Shown here: piece after piece, positions 1 through 7,525 of the stretch
Layout of the letters: each line of letters starts with the position of its first letter
Numbering within the stretch: position 1 is the first letter of the stretch
Source: Chitinophagaceae bacterium
GTDB taxonomy: Bacteria; Bacteroidota; Bacteroidia; Chitinophagales; Chitinophagaceae
Length of the DNA stretch: 50,306 nt
Assembly: GCA_947380605.1 (NCBI GenBank)
Contig: CANCRO010000008.1
Location: forward strand, 1 to 50,306
Direction of reading: 5' to 3'
Translations under genes and position numbers: made by a program
The notes under the pieces: model-generated
Seen by the model: the letters and a program-made list of their open reading frames with translations, nothing else
Databases searched by the model: none
Told to the model about the DNA's origin: nothing

Positions 1-12
1 ACAAATAAAAGT

Positions 13-42
13 TTTGTATTGTCGATACAATCCCTATTTTTG
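13..42 (+). promoter_or_regulatory. Bacteroidota-type promoter of the tRNA genes
   Basis: A TTTG at 13-16 and TATTTTTG at 35-42 are separated by 18 bases. This matches the Bacteroidota housekeeping sigma pattern (TTTG at about -33, TAnnTTTG at about -7). The tRNA-Gly gene begins 31 bases downstream. The spacer carries a short inverted repeat (ATTGT/ACAAT). No transcription start was measured. Confidence 0.65.
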
Positions 43-72
43 CAATCCGCAAAAAAAGTTCTTATTTAACAA

Positions 73-148
<76 letters not shown>

Positions 149-152
149 ATTG

Positions 153-177
153 ATCCCGATTCGTCGGGATTTTTTTT
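153..177 (+). terminator. Intrinsic terminator with UUCG tetraloop after tRNA-Gly
   Basis: A perfect 7-bp stem (ATCCCGA/TCGGGAT, 153-159 and 164-170) is closed by a TTCG loop at 160-163. A run of seven T follows at 171-177. It sits between the two tRNA genes, so it would limit or separate expression of the downstream tRNA-Leu. Confidence 0.8.
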
Positions 178-208
178 CTACCGTCGGCCAATTGCCGATT
201 TCGTTCAC

Positions 209-294
209 ACTCGGGTGGTGGAACTGGTAGACACGCAGGACTTAAAATCCTGTTCGCTGTAAGGCGAGTGTGGGTTCAACTCCCATCCCGAGTA
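209..294 (+). tRNA. tRNA-Leu (anticodon TAA)
   Basis: Class II tRNA with a long variable arm. The acceptor stem is ACTCGGG/CCCGAGT, and the anticodon stem CAGGA/TCCTG encloses loop CTTAAAA (anticodon TAA, Leu). The T loop is TTCAACT and the discriminator is A294. Unlike the neighbouring tRNA-Gly, CCA is not encoded, so it must be added by a nucleotidyltransferase. Confidence 0.95.
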
Positions 295-308
295 CTTTAA
301 AAAAATCT

Positions 309-350
309 AATGCCTTGTAAATCAAAAGTTTACGAGGCATTTTTATTTTT
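309..350 (+). terminator. Intrinsic terminator after tRNA-Leu
   Basis: A 13-bp stem with one G-T pair (309-321 with 329-341) and a 7-base loop is followed by a T-rich tract to 350. It closes the tRNA transcription unit. Confidence 0.8.
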
Positions 351-439
351 GGAGATGCTTCAGAGGACGATTAAAATTTTATGCTTGAATCTTATTGAAT
401 AAATTTCATTGGAAAACTTAGTATTCTTTCTATCAACAA

Positions 440-1070
440 GGAAGCAACCCTTGAAGCCCGAAGGGCTGATATGATTATAAAAAAAATAAACAAAAAAATC
501 AACCCAGAAGGGGTGATATTAAAGCGTACAATAATTATGGCAGGAACATTTTCACAATTATATATACAAACCGTATTTGCTGTTAAGGGCAGAGAAAATT
601 TAATTGATAAAAAATGGAGAGATGAATTGTGCAAATACATTTCAGGAATTATTAAAGGCAAAGTTCAAAAGTCTATTATTGTAAATGGAGTAGCCGACCA
701 CATTCATTGTTTTATAGGTTTAAAACCTAATATGTCTATTTCAGATTTGATGAGGGATGTAAAAAACAATTCATCGAAATTTATCAATGATAAAGGTTTC
801 GTAAAAGATAAATTTTCATGGCAGGAAGGCTACGGTGCATTTTCCTATTCCCATTCTCAAATTGAGCAAGTTTACAATTATATTTTATCCAGGAAATGCA
901 TCATCAAAAGAAAACATTTAAGGAGGAATATCTTGAATTTCTTACCAAATACGAAATTGAATATAAAAATGAATATCTATTTGACTGGTTGGAATAATTT
1001 CACCCTTACAGGGTTGTATTATCTTAACATTCCGTTTGCTATAATAATTGCATCCCTTCGGGATTAAAAC
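440..1070 (+). mobile_element. IS200-like / REP-associated (RAYT) element, probably inactive
   Basis: A small transposase pseudogene is bracketed by short hairpins built on a CCC...GGG core. Two lie upstream (455-467 with loop GAA; 502-514) and two downstream in opposite orientation (1002-1014; 1052-1064 with loop TTC). There are no long terminal inverted repeats and no obvious target duplication, as expected for HUH single-strand transposases that recognise subterminal hairpins. The boundaries are approximate, set at the outermost hairpins. The context right after a tRNA cluster is a common intergenic landing place. Confidence 0.6.
537..997 (+). pseudogene. Frameshifted IS200/IS605-like (Y1, RAYT-type) transposase
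   Basis: The protein from ATG 537 is typical of the 150-residue Bacteroidota family of HUH transposases. It has the HUH metal-binding motif in the segment VADHIHCFIG and the conserved stretch FSWQEGYGAFSYSHSQI, followed by the helix with the candidate catalytic tyrosine (VYNYI). After ATT 882-884 the frame is wrong. Moving by one base at about 885-890 recovers the family's C terminus (QEMHHQKKTFKEEYLEFL, then ...YLFDWLE) ending at TAA 995-997. One missing base near the T-run explains this and the repaired length would be about 153 residues. The uncorrected frame continues to 1067. A sequencing error is possible. Confidence 0.8.
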
Positions 1071-1251
1071 ATAATAAGTGGTATGAAATTTATAAGAGGT
1101 AATGATTATAAGAGAGTGATTATGTGAGTCCCAACTCCATTGACTCTAATGAATAATGAAGATAGAATTCGTGCTTGTTGTCAACATACTTGTTTGCATT
1201 ATGTAAACATTCAGCCAGTAAATAATCAAACTGACTCGTCCTGAAATAATT
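1068..1251. other. Intergenic stretch between the IS-like element and the TMEM220-like gene
   Basis: About 180 bases with no open frame of credible composition, no tRNA and no convincing promoter or terminator on either strand. I see nothing I can name in it. Confidence 0.4.
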
Positions 1252-1638
1252 TTACACACTCTTTGATTGACTAATCTTCCTGCCATAAAAGTAATTGGTC
1301 ACCAAAACGGCAATTATTATTAACAACCCAAAAAATTCTCTGCTTTCTTCTACCCAAGGTTTTTCAGCCTTCATCGTTTCAGCAATATTCTCTGCATGGT
1401 GAATATTCACCCAATCAATTAAACCATTCGGATCAAAAACTTTATAGATCGCATAGCCTGTAAAAAAAGCGATGCCTACAATTGTCATCATAGGATGAAA
1501 AATACCCTTTGATGCTTTCCAGCAAAGGAAGGCGGCAAATAGATAAATAGGTATCCATAAATACGGATCAGGGTCGTTGTATTGCAAAGCTCCAAAAATA
1601 ATAAATACGAAACAGAAAATCAGATTAAAAATTTTCAT
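1252..1638 (-). CDS. TMEM220-like small membrane protein
   Basis: A 128-residue protein from ATG 1638; an earlier in-frame start is possible but would overlap the upstream gene. It has four likely membrane helices: FNLIFCFVFIIFGALQ at the N terminus, then around YLWIPIYLFAAFLCW, MMTIVGIAFFTGYAIY and FGLLIIIAVLVTNYFYG. The YNDPDPY motif after helix 1 is characteristic of the transmembrane-220 family (PF15071), whose biochemical function is unknown. It starts four bases after the cytochrome-containing gene ends, so it is probably translated from the same mRNA. The family call is fairly firm; the role is not known. Confidence 0.7.
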   Translation of the reverse strand: MKIFNLIFCFVFIIFGALQYNDPDPYLWIPIYLFAAFLCWKASKGIFHPMMTIVGIAFFTGYAIYKVFDPNGLIDWVNIHHAENIAETMKAEKPWVEESREFFGLLIIIAVLVTNYFYGRKISQSKSV

Positions 1639-1642
1639 TTTT

Positions 1643-3562
1643 TTATTTTTTAGCGTTGAGTGAATTAATCCATTGAGCAATTTGTCTCGCATCCGATGGG
1701 GATACCTGAGGCATAGGTGTCATGGGTGTTGAATAGTCTGGCCAGTTTTTAGGTTGTGGATTTTTGATTAGCTGCATTATTTTTTCAACAGAATAATTTC
1801 TTTTTGCCACATCAATAAAACCAGGACCTACCTGTCTTTTATCTGGATTATGACAAGCTATACAGGTGTTTTTTATTAGTAAAGGTTTTATTTTTTCATA
1901 AGCTGTTTGGCTTGAAACATTTGAAGCAGCTATTGATCCATCAGCAGCTGAATTCTTTGTATTCACTTCTTTCATCGATAACTTTCCTCCATCAGGTATT
2001 TGATTAAGCGTGTAGTAACAAGTAGGATGAACCAATGAATATGAGTTTTCTGTTTCTCTTATTCCTTGCAAAGTAATTTTATGAATATAATATTGTCTTA
2101 GGTTAGACACAATGATACGCGCGGTCAATCCATCCGCTGAAAGTTTCACTCCCTTTACTGGACACTTTTGAATATTTTGAGGCGGACTTCCATAAACCGC
2201 TTGGTATTTATAAATGAAGCTTTCGACAGCATAAGATGAAATATCAGCACCCTGTTTTTTATCTACCGGTTTAGTAAAAGTTATTTCGAAACCATCAGGC
2301 ATCGCTTTTACAGTCTTCATTTCAAATGGCACTCTGCCACTCCAACTAAGACGTTGTAAACCTTCAGTAGCTTCACCTGCAGAGCCCCATCCACGATTGG
2401 TTTCGCCTACCATCAATGATCCTTCTTTGGACCATGCCATCCTCAATACGCCTGATTGAAAGCCACTTCTAAAATCCCATGCGCATCCTTGTAATTCTCC
2501 ATTAACTGTTTCCATAAATACACGAGATAATTTACTTTGCCCTTGATCACCCACCAATAACTGTTCTTCAAATGGACCAAAAACTCCTTTAGGTATTTTT
2601 ACAATTTCTGAATTAGAAACACCTAATATTCCATGGGGTAACCAAACAGCAGGCAGCTGTAATTCAGGCACTTCTTTTTTTACTTCATATAAAGTTTTTA
2701 ATTTTTCATTTACAATATTTTCTGGTTTCACCCTTTTGCCTTGTGCATCATATTCGATCCTTGGATTGATTCGATTGAAAATATCTTGTTGAGTTAGTTT
2801 TAATGGGGAGTTCGGTGTATTAGTCCAAACTAAACCTCCAGGGTTACCCATAAAAGCGCCTTTTTTGATAGGCATAATACTACCAGATCCCATCCAGTCG
2901 CCTTGATTATCGGTATAGAATAACTCGCCATCAATCATGCTGATACCACAAGGTGAACGAAATCCAGTTGCCCAAGGTTCCATTTTACCATCTTCAAAAA
3001 TATGAAGTGCCCATCCTCTCCAAGGAACAAAACTGGTTCCTGACCACCATACATCAGCAAAAGCAAGATTAAGGGTTACAAAAAAAGAGCCATCGGCAGC
3101 TATTTTTGGACCATAACTATACTCATGATAATTTCCAGAGAGTGGCCATGAATAAATAGTTTCATATACATCCGCTTTACCATCCATATTTGAATCATAC
3201 AGTCGGGTTAGTTCACCACGTTGAACTACATACAATGAACCATTTTTATGCGCTACTCCAAGTATCTCATGTAAACCTGAAGCAAACTTTCTAAAAAATG
3301 GTTTTGAATGGGTAGGATTTTCAACAATGTAAACATCGCCTCTGCGTGTGGCTAGTGCAAGGTTGTCATCAGGTAAGGTACATAAACCACCTACTTCAAT
3401 TACTGAACCTTCGGGTGCATGAACTTTATTGATTTTAAAAAAGTCTTCTTCCTTCGCAGACTCTTGTGCCATTGGCTTTGCTAGGGAAAAGAAAAATGCA
3501 ATAGCGGTCAGTAAAATAAATTTACAATGGAATATTAAATTTTTTGATTGAAATGATTTCAT
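1643..3562 (-). CDS. Secreted propeller dehydrogenase-like protein with C-terminal cytochrome c domain
   Basis: A 639-residue protein. ATG 3562 is preferred over the upstream TTG because it directly precedes the signal peptide (hydrophobic KFILLTAIAFFFSLA, cut after MAQ). Residues of about 40-440 resemble the beta-propeller of PVC-type or glucose/sorbosone dehydrogenase-like proteins, with segments such as GLHEILGVAHKNGSLYVVQRGE and TGFRSPCGISM. The last 75 residues are a small class I cytochrome c: heme-binding CIACH, the loop GPGF, and Met ligand candidates in TPMTPMPQVS. It is therefore probably a periplasmic or surface oxidoreductase handing electrons to the respiratory chain. The substrate is not evident; sugars or polyols are plausible from the DUF1080 partner 13 bases upstream. 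Confidence 0.75.
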   Translation of the reverse strand: MKSFQSKNLIFHCKFILLTAIAFFFSLAKPMAQESAKEEDFFKINKVHAPEGSVIEVGGLCTLPDDNLALATRRGDVYIVENPTHSKPFFRKFASGLHEILGVAHKNGSLYVVQRGELTRLYDSNMDGKADVYETIYSWPLSGNYHEYSYGPKIAADGSFFVTLNLAFADVWWSGTSFVPWRGWALHIFEDGKMEPWATGFRSPCGISMIDGELFYTDNQGDWMGSGSIMPIKKGAFMGNPGGLVWTNTPNSPLKLTQQDIFNRINPRIEYDAQGKRVKPENIVNEKLKTLYEVKKEVPELQLPAVWLPHGILGVSNSEIVKIPKGVFGPFEEQLLVGDQGQSKLSRVFMETVNGELQGCAWDFRSGFQSGVLRMAWSKEGSLMVGETNRGWGSAGEATEGLQRLSWSGRVPFEMKTVKAMPDGFEITFTKPVDKKQGADISSYAVESFIYKYQAVYGSPPQNIQKCPVKGVKLSADGLTARIIVSNLRQYYIHKITLQGIRETENSYSLVHPTCYYTLNQIPDGGKLSMKEVNTKNSAADGSIAASNVSSQTAYEKIKPLLIKNTCIACHNPDKRQVGPGFIDVAKRNYSVEKIMQLIKNPQPKNWPDYSTPMTPMPQVSPSDARQIAQWINSLNAKK

Positions 3563-3575
3563 ATAAACTAGCAAT

Positions 3576-5408
3576 TTAGAAAAGGATAGAATAGGTTAGT
3601 TTGTCTTGAATGGGTGCTATCAATTCTTTACGTCCATTCTGTTCGCGAATAGTAGGGTGAAGACTTTCTGAATTTTCTACTCTAATATAATAAGACTTAT
3701 CATCTACTATAAAAAGTCCAGGTGAAATTTCTACAATCGCTTTAGCATCAGCCAATCTCCAGCTTAGATTTTTAGTGTTTTTTTCTACCAATATTTCGTG
3801 CTGAATTCCATACCCTTTTTCTAATACCTTAATTTTATCAGTTACCGAGGCTCCGAGTATTTTAAATTTGAAAGAAGGAAAACCTTTATCATCAAGCGTA
3901 TATCCTTTAGTTGTAAATTCCATTCCTGTAGTATCTGTTTTCCATGGAGTGGTTGAACTACTCATTTGATTGATTGGAAATGTGGGTGGACCTAAGTAAA
4001 GAACCGAACCTAAAGCTTTAGCAGTACCATCGCCTCTTCCTGTCCACATGCGGGTAGCATCTAAAAAATCGCCCCTCCACAATTGAAAGATAGATCCATT
4101 GTCCATATCAAATGTGTAATTTATTTTTTGTGGACTTCCTACATTGACTGCGTGTACAATTCTTTTTTTATTGGGCAGGTCTATGAAACTGCGTAAGATG
4201 GTATTTTCATTTGCTTGAATTAAAATTGGATCTGGCAAATCAACAGGAATATTAGTTGGATCACTAATGATAAATTCTCTGATACCTGGACCTTCCGTAT
4301 ATACTATTAAAGAAGATTTTACCCAATCCATATATTTTGAGAAAGCTACTTCAAAAGGAAAATCGCCTGTTGGTAAAACGATGCTACTGTCTTGACGACT
4401 ATTTCCAAAATAAATCAGTTGTTGATTGTTTATTTTTAATGTCCCAGTGCCTCCTCTAGTAACCATTCTAAATTGATATTTACCAGCTTCTTTAATATGA
4501 ATAGTCCCAGCATATTTAGCCATAAATCCATTATCAGGTATACCATCAATATTGGTAGAAATGATAGCGGTTGGCTTTTTTAAGCTTTCTTTTTTTCCAT
4601 TTAAATCAGCTTCTTTTTCAAAATTCCCTTTAATCACTGTCAGCATAAGATCAGATAAAACGGGTTGAGGTTTATCCATTTGCTTGATAACAATATTTTT
4701 AAAAGCAACTTGTCCATGATCTCCTTGAATGCGTAAAGCATCAGTGGCCACTTCCACCTCAGAAACTGATCCAGCAGTTGGGGCAAATAGTTCTATATTT
4801 TCTAAAATAATAATACCATTTAACTCAATTGAAAGTATCCTAGCATTTTTAACTTTAACTGCTCCTTCAAATTTCGGTGCTTGAAAGGAAATTTTTAAAT
4901 GCTGCCATAATCCAGGCGCCTTACTAGTATTTTGTCGAGGTGCATGGCCGTCAATATTTTTCTGCCCTTCGGGGCGACTGTTGTCATACCTTTCATAAAT
5001 ACCTCCCATATCAGAAGAACGAGGATTCACCACACCCCAGCTATCTAATAATTGTATTTCATATCTACCTTGAAGATATATTCCAGAGTTGGATCCTTTG
5101 GCCATCATACAGTCTAGCTCAAGATCAATATCGCCGTGTTTGAAATTAGTATACAGATCTTTTCGATCGTTTGGAGTAGGTAGATTCACCAATATTCCGG
5201 TGCCAGGTGTAAAAGACAGGTCATGATTTTTGGTGTAATCAGCTTTTACATCTCCTGCAATATGCCAGTTACCTCCCGCATTATTAAATTCTTTTAGGTC
5301 GGTAAGGTCGATTTTTTTTTGTGCAATGACTAATTGCCAACAAAACATACTAAGCAAAAAGCTGGTAGTTTTTAATAGGACACTCAGTTTAATTTGATTG
5401 GAAAACAT
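3576..5408 (-). CDS. Secreted DUF1080 (3-keto-disaccharide hydrolase-like) protein with PA14-like domain
   Basis: A 610-residue protein from ATG 5408; a GTG two codons upstream is less likely. A signal peptide (VLLKTTSFLLSMFCWQLVIAQ) is followed by a DUF1080/PF06439 domain at about residues 30-245. Family hallmarks are GDIDLELDCMMAKGSNSGIY, RYEIQLLDSWG, and the closing LRIQGDHGQVAFKNI. Residues of about 250-380 look like a PA14-type carbohydrate-binding sandwich (MAKYAGTIHIKEAGKYQF). The remaining part, about 200 residues, has no recognised domain. DUF1080 members have been linked to hydrolysis of 3-keto glycosides and lie beside sugar oxidoreductases. The downstream propeller-cytochrome gene fits that arrangement, but activity here is inferred. 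Confidence 0.75.
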   Translation of the reverse strand: MFSNQIKLSVLLKTTSFLLSMFCWQLVIAQKKIDLTDLKEFNNAGGNWHIAGDVKADYTKNHDLSFTPGTGILVNLPTPNDRKDLYTNFKHGDIDLELDCMMAKGSNSGIYLQGRYEIQLLDSWGVVNPRSSDMGGIYERYDNSRPEGQKNIDGHAPRQNTSKAPGLWQHLKISFQAPKFEGAVKVKNARILSIELNGIIILENIELFAPTAGSVSEVEVATDALRIQGDHGQVAFKNIVIKQMDKPQPVLSDLMLTVIKGNFEKEADLNGKKESLKKPTAIISTNIDGIPDNGFMAKYAGTIHIKEAGKYQFRMVTRGGTGTLKINNQQLIYFGNSRQDSSIVLPTGDFPFEVAFSKYMDWVKSSLIVYTEGPGIREFIISDPTNIPVDLPDPILIQANENTILRSFIDLPNKKRIVHAVNVGSPQKINYTFDMDNGSIFQLWRGDFLDATRMWTGRGDGTAKALGSVLYLGPPTFPINQMSSSTTPWKTDTTGMEFTTKGYTLDDKGFPSFKFKILGASVTDKIKVLEKGYGIQHEILVEKNTKNLSWRLADAKAIVEISPGLFIVDDKSYYIRVENSESLHPTIREQNGRKELIAPIQDKLTYSILF

Positions 5409-5412
5409 AGGC

Positions 5413-5426
5413 ACGTTTTAAAACGT
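5413..5426. promoter_or_regulatory. Perfect 14-bp palindrome beside the DUF1080 start codon
   Basis: ACGTTTTAAAACGT is exactly self-complementary and ends five bases from the ATG at 5408 (minus strand). It could be an operator for a dimeric regulator or a short leader hairpin affecting translation. No regulator gene is adjacent. Confidence 0.4.
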
Positions 5427-5776
5427 TTTTATAGTTTATTATGATGATGAAATGACCAGAGAAAATTAATTGATTGCGGTGAAGTTTGATTTTTTATGGT
5501 ATAAAAAAAACTTTACTAATCTTACTATTTTCTTCAACCTACTAAAAAAGGTAAGTTGAAGGTTGAAGCTATTGTTTTTTTTTAAATAATTGAAAAAAAA
5601 TATAGGTTTTAGGAGTGGTATCGTATTTAAAATAGTTGCTATAAATCAGCTAGGGGATAGATAAGTTGGTTTGGATTGAAGTAATGAAAAGCTATACTTA
5701 ATCAAGAAGTAATTTTTGAATAGTGCAATCAAACAGGAGAGCTATTATTGAGGTGTTTTCTTCTCAAAGTATTTTT
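5427..5776. other. Intergenic region upstream of the DUF1080 gene, with an inverted repeat
   Basis: This AT-rich 350-base region holds no credible gene. It contains a 9-bp inverted repeat, CTTCAACCT at 5532-5540 and AGGTTGAAG at 5560-5568, followed by a run of T at 5574-5582. A -7-like TACCTTTT read on the minus strand lies inside the repeat loop (about 5547-5554), so it may be the promoter region of the minus-strand unit. A plus-strand terminator would have no gene to serve. The assignment is open. Confidence 0.35.
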
Positions 5777-7444
5777 TCAAGAGCAAAATAAAATAATTAA
5801 TTGAGCAGCCATAATTCTCAGTATCATGGTGAGGGGGTAAACAGTTGCGTAGGTGGCTGATGGGATATCATTACCCGCCATTTTAAGGGAAAATGCCAAT
5901 GCTGGAGGGTCGGTGCAGGATCCTGCAAGCAGGCCACAAATTTCAAAATATGTTTTTCGGAATATTTTTTTAGCGGCATACCCCACAAGTAATAAAGGCA
6001 CTGTGGTAATCGTTATACCCATCAACATCCATCGGTAGCCATTTCCATCATTGAAGGCCCCGGATAAATTATGTCCGCTACAAAGTCCGACGCTAGCGAG
6101 GAATAAAGAAATTCCAATTTCCCTCAATATTAGATTTGCGCTATTGGTAGTATAGTTATTCAGATATAAATGATTACCAAATCTACTGAGAATAAGGGCG
6201 ACAATCAAGGGGCCACCCGCCATTCCAATTTTAATGGCTGATGGAATAGTAGGAATAAAAAATGGGATACTACCTAGAATTACTCCCAAAAAAATTCCTA
6301 TAAATACGGGTCCAAGATCTGGCACATCGAGTCTTTTTAAGGAGTTGCCAATTAGTGTTTCAAATTGTTTAACTCCTTCTTCCGAGCCTACTACCGTGGC
6401 GATGTCGCCTAATTGCAAATAGAGATTACCATGGGCTACCATTTCAATTCCAGCTCTTTCGATTCGTGTGATGGTTAAATTTCCGTGTGGTATTTCTGCA
6501 ATATTTCCTATTCTTTTATGGGTGACTTCTTTTTTTGTAACCACTATTTTTCTGTCAATTAAATGACTAGATTGGTCAGCCTTTAGGTTTAGATTACTTT
6601 CTGGCCCAACTAATAACTTTATTTGTTCCATTAAATTTTTGGGCGCAATAAACAACATTACATCACCATCAGAAAGGAGGGTGTCAGGACTTGGCGTGAT
6701 GATGGTTCCTTTGTGAAGCATTCTAGAAATTATAATTGGCTCATTGAGTATTTTGAAGATCTTTTTTAAGGGGTGTCCTATTAATTGTTGATTATCTAAA
6801 CGAAAATGTTGAGAAATGGGCCGATTAGATTGAACGTAATTTAATTTGCGATGCAATTCTTTTTCTTTCTCAAGATCTACTCCCAATATTTTTTTTAATA
6901 GGAGAAGAGAAATGATAATGCCGATTACTGCAAATGGATAAGCCACTGCATAGGCTAAAGTAATGGTCGAATTATCTGATCCATTTAAGTGCAGGTCTTT
7001 TACAGCGGCCTGAGCTGCTGCTAAACCAGGGGTATTGGTAACAGCACCGCTCATTACTCCAGCCATTGTTGTGATAGGGTAGTTGCTAGAGTAAAAAAAT
7101 GCAAGGGTGATGCCAACGCCAATCAATACGATGAATGCCGCTAAAGCATTATTTCCAAGTGCACTCTTTTTTAGAGAGGCAAAAAATCCGGGTCCTACTT
7201 GTAAACCCACTGCGTATACAAAAAGTATCAAACCAAATTCTTTGATAAAATGTTGAGTGGGTAGATCGATGGAAATTCCTATAAAAGAAAATAGTAAGCC
7301 TATAAAAAGTACCCAGGTTATCCCTAAGGAGATACCAAAAAATTTAATTTTTCCAACAGTAATGCCGGTAGCAATAGTAAGAGAATATACAATGACAGAT
7401 TGAGCTACCGAGGGTTCTTTAAATAATTGCAACAACCAATTCAT
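5777..7444 (-). CDS. AspT/YidE/YbjL-family transporter with two TrkA-C domains
   Basis: A 555-residue membrane protein. It shows the duplicated fold of the family: an N-terminal block of about five helices ending in GAVTNTPGLAAAQAAV, two central soluble TrkA-C/RCK_C domains (about residues 200-370, with QLIGHPLKKI and HKRIGNIAEI), and a second membrane block containing GLLAGSCTDPPALAFSLKM. The two related re-entrant motifs (TNTPGLAAA and CTDPPALAF) are the family signature. Characterised relatives include the aspartate:alanine antiporter AspT; most YidE-like members have unknown substrates, so none is assigned. The gene ends on the same strand as the PEP carboxykinase 82 bases upstream and could be co-transcribed with it. 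Confidence 0.85.
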   Translation of the reverse strand: MNWLLQLFKEPSVAQSVIVYSLTIATGITVGKIKFFGISLGITWVLFIGLLFSFIGISIDLPTQHFIKEFGLILFVYAVGLQVGPGFFASLKKSALGNNALAAFIVLIGVGITLAFFYSSNYPITTMAGVMSGAVTNTPGLAAAQAAVKDLHLNGSDNSTITLAYAVAYPFAVIGIIISLLLLKKILGVDLEKEKELHRKLNYVQSNRPISQHFRLDNQQLIGHPLKKIFKILNEPIIISRMLHKGTIITPSPDTLLSDGDVMLFIAPKNLMEQIKLLVGPESNLNLKADQSSHLIDRKIVVTKKEVTHKRIGNIAEIPHGNLTITRIERAGIEMVAHGNLYLQLGDIATVVGSEEGVKQFETLIGNSLKRLDVPDLGPVFIGIFLGVILGSIPFFIPTIPSAIKIGMAGGPLIVALILSRFGNHLYLNNYTTNSANLILREIGISLFLASVGLCSGHNLSGAFNDGNGYRWMLMGITITTVPLLLVGYAAKKIFRKTYFEICGLLAGSCTDPPALAFSLKMAGNDIPSATYATVYPLTMILRIMAAQLIILFCS

Positions 7445-7525
7445 TGTTTAATTTTTTAGGTTGAGCTTGCTTGTATATGAATCAATTGACTGCTTTAGAA
7501 ATTTAATGTCAGCTTTTTTTGGTTA

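Noticed and set aside
471-536. Upstream in-frame start for the RAYT transposase at 471
   Set aside because: The 22-residue extension is Lys/Ile-rich, covers a hairpin (502-514) and is absent from the family; ATG 537 begins the conserved sequence.
1215-1245. Sequence resembling a GACTCGTCCTG-type IS end downstream of the RAYT element
   Set aside because: A single short stretch without partner repeat or coding remnant; not enough to call an insertion-sequence end.
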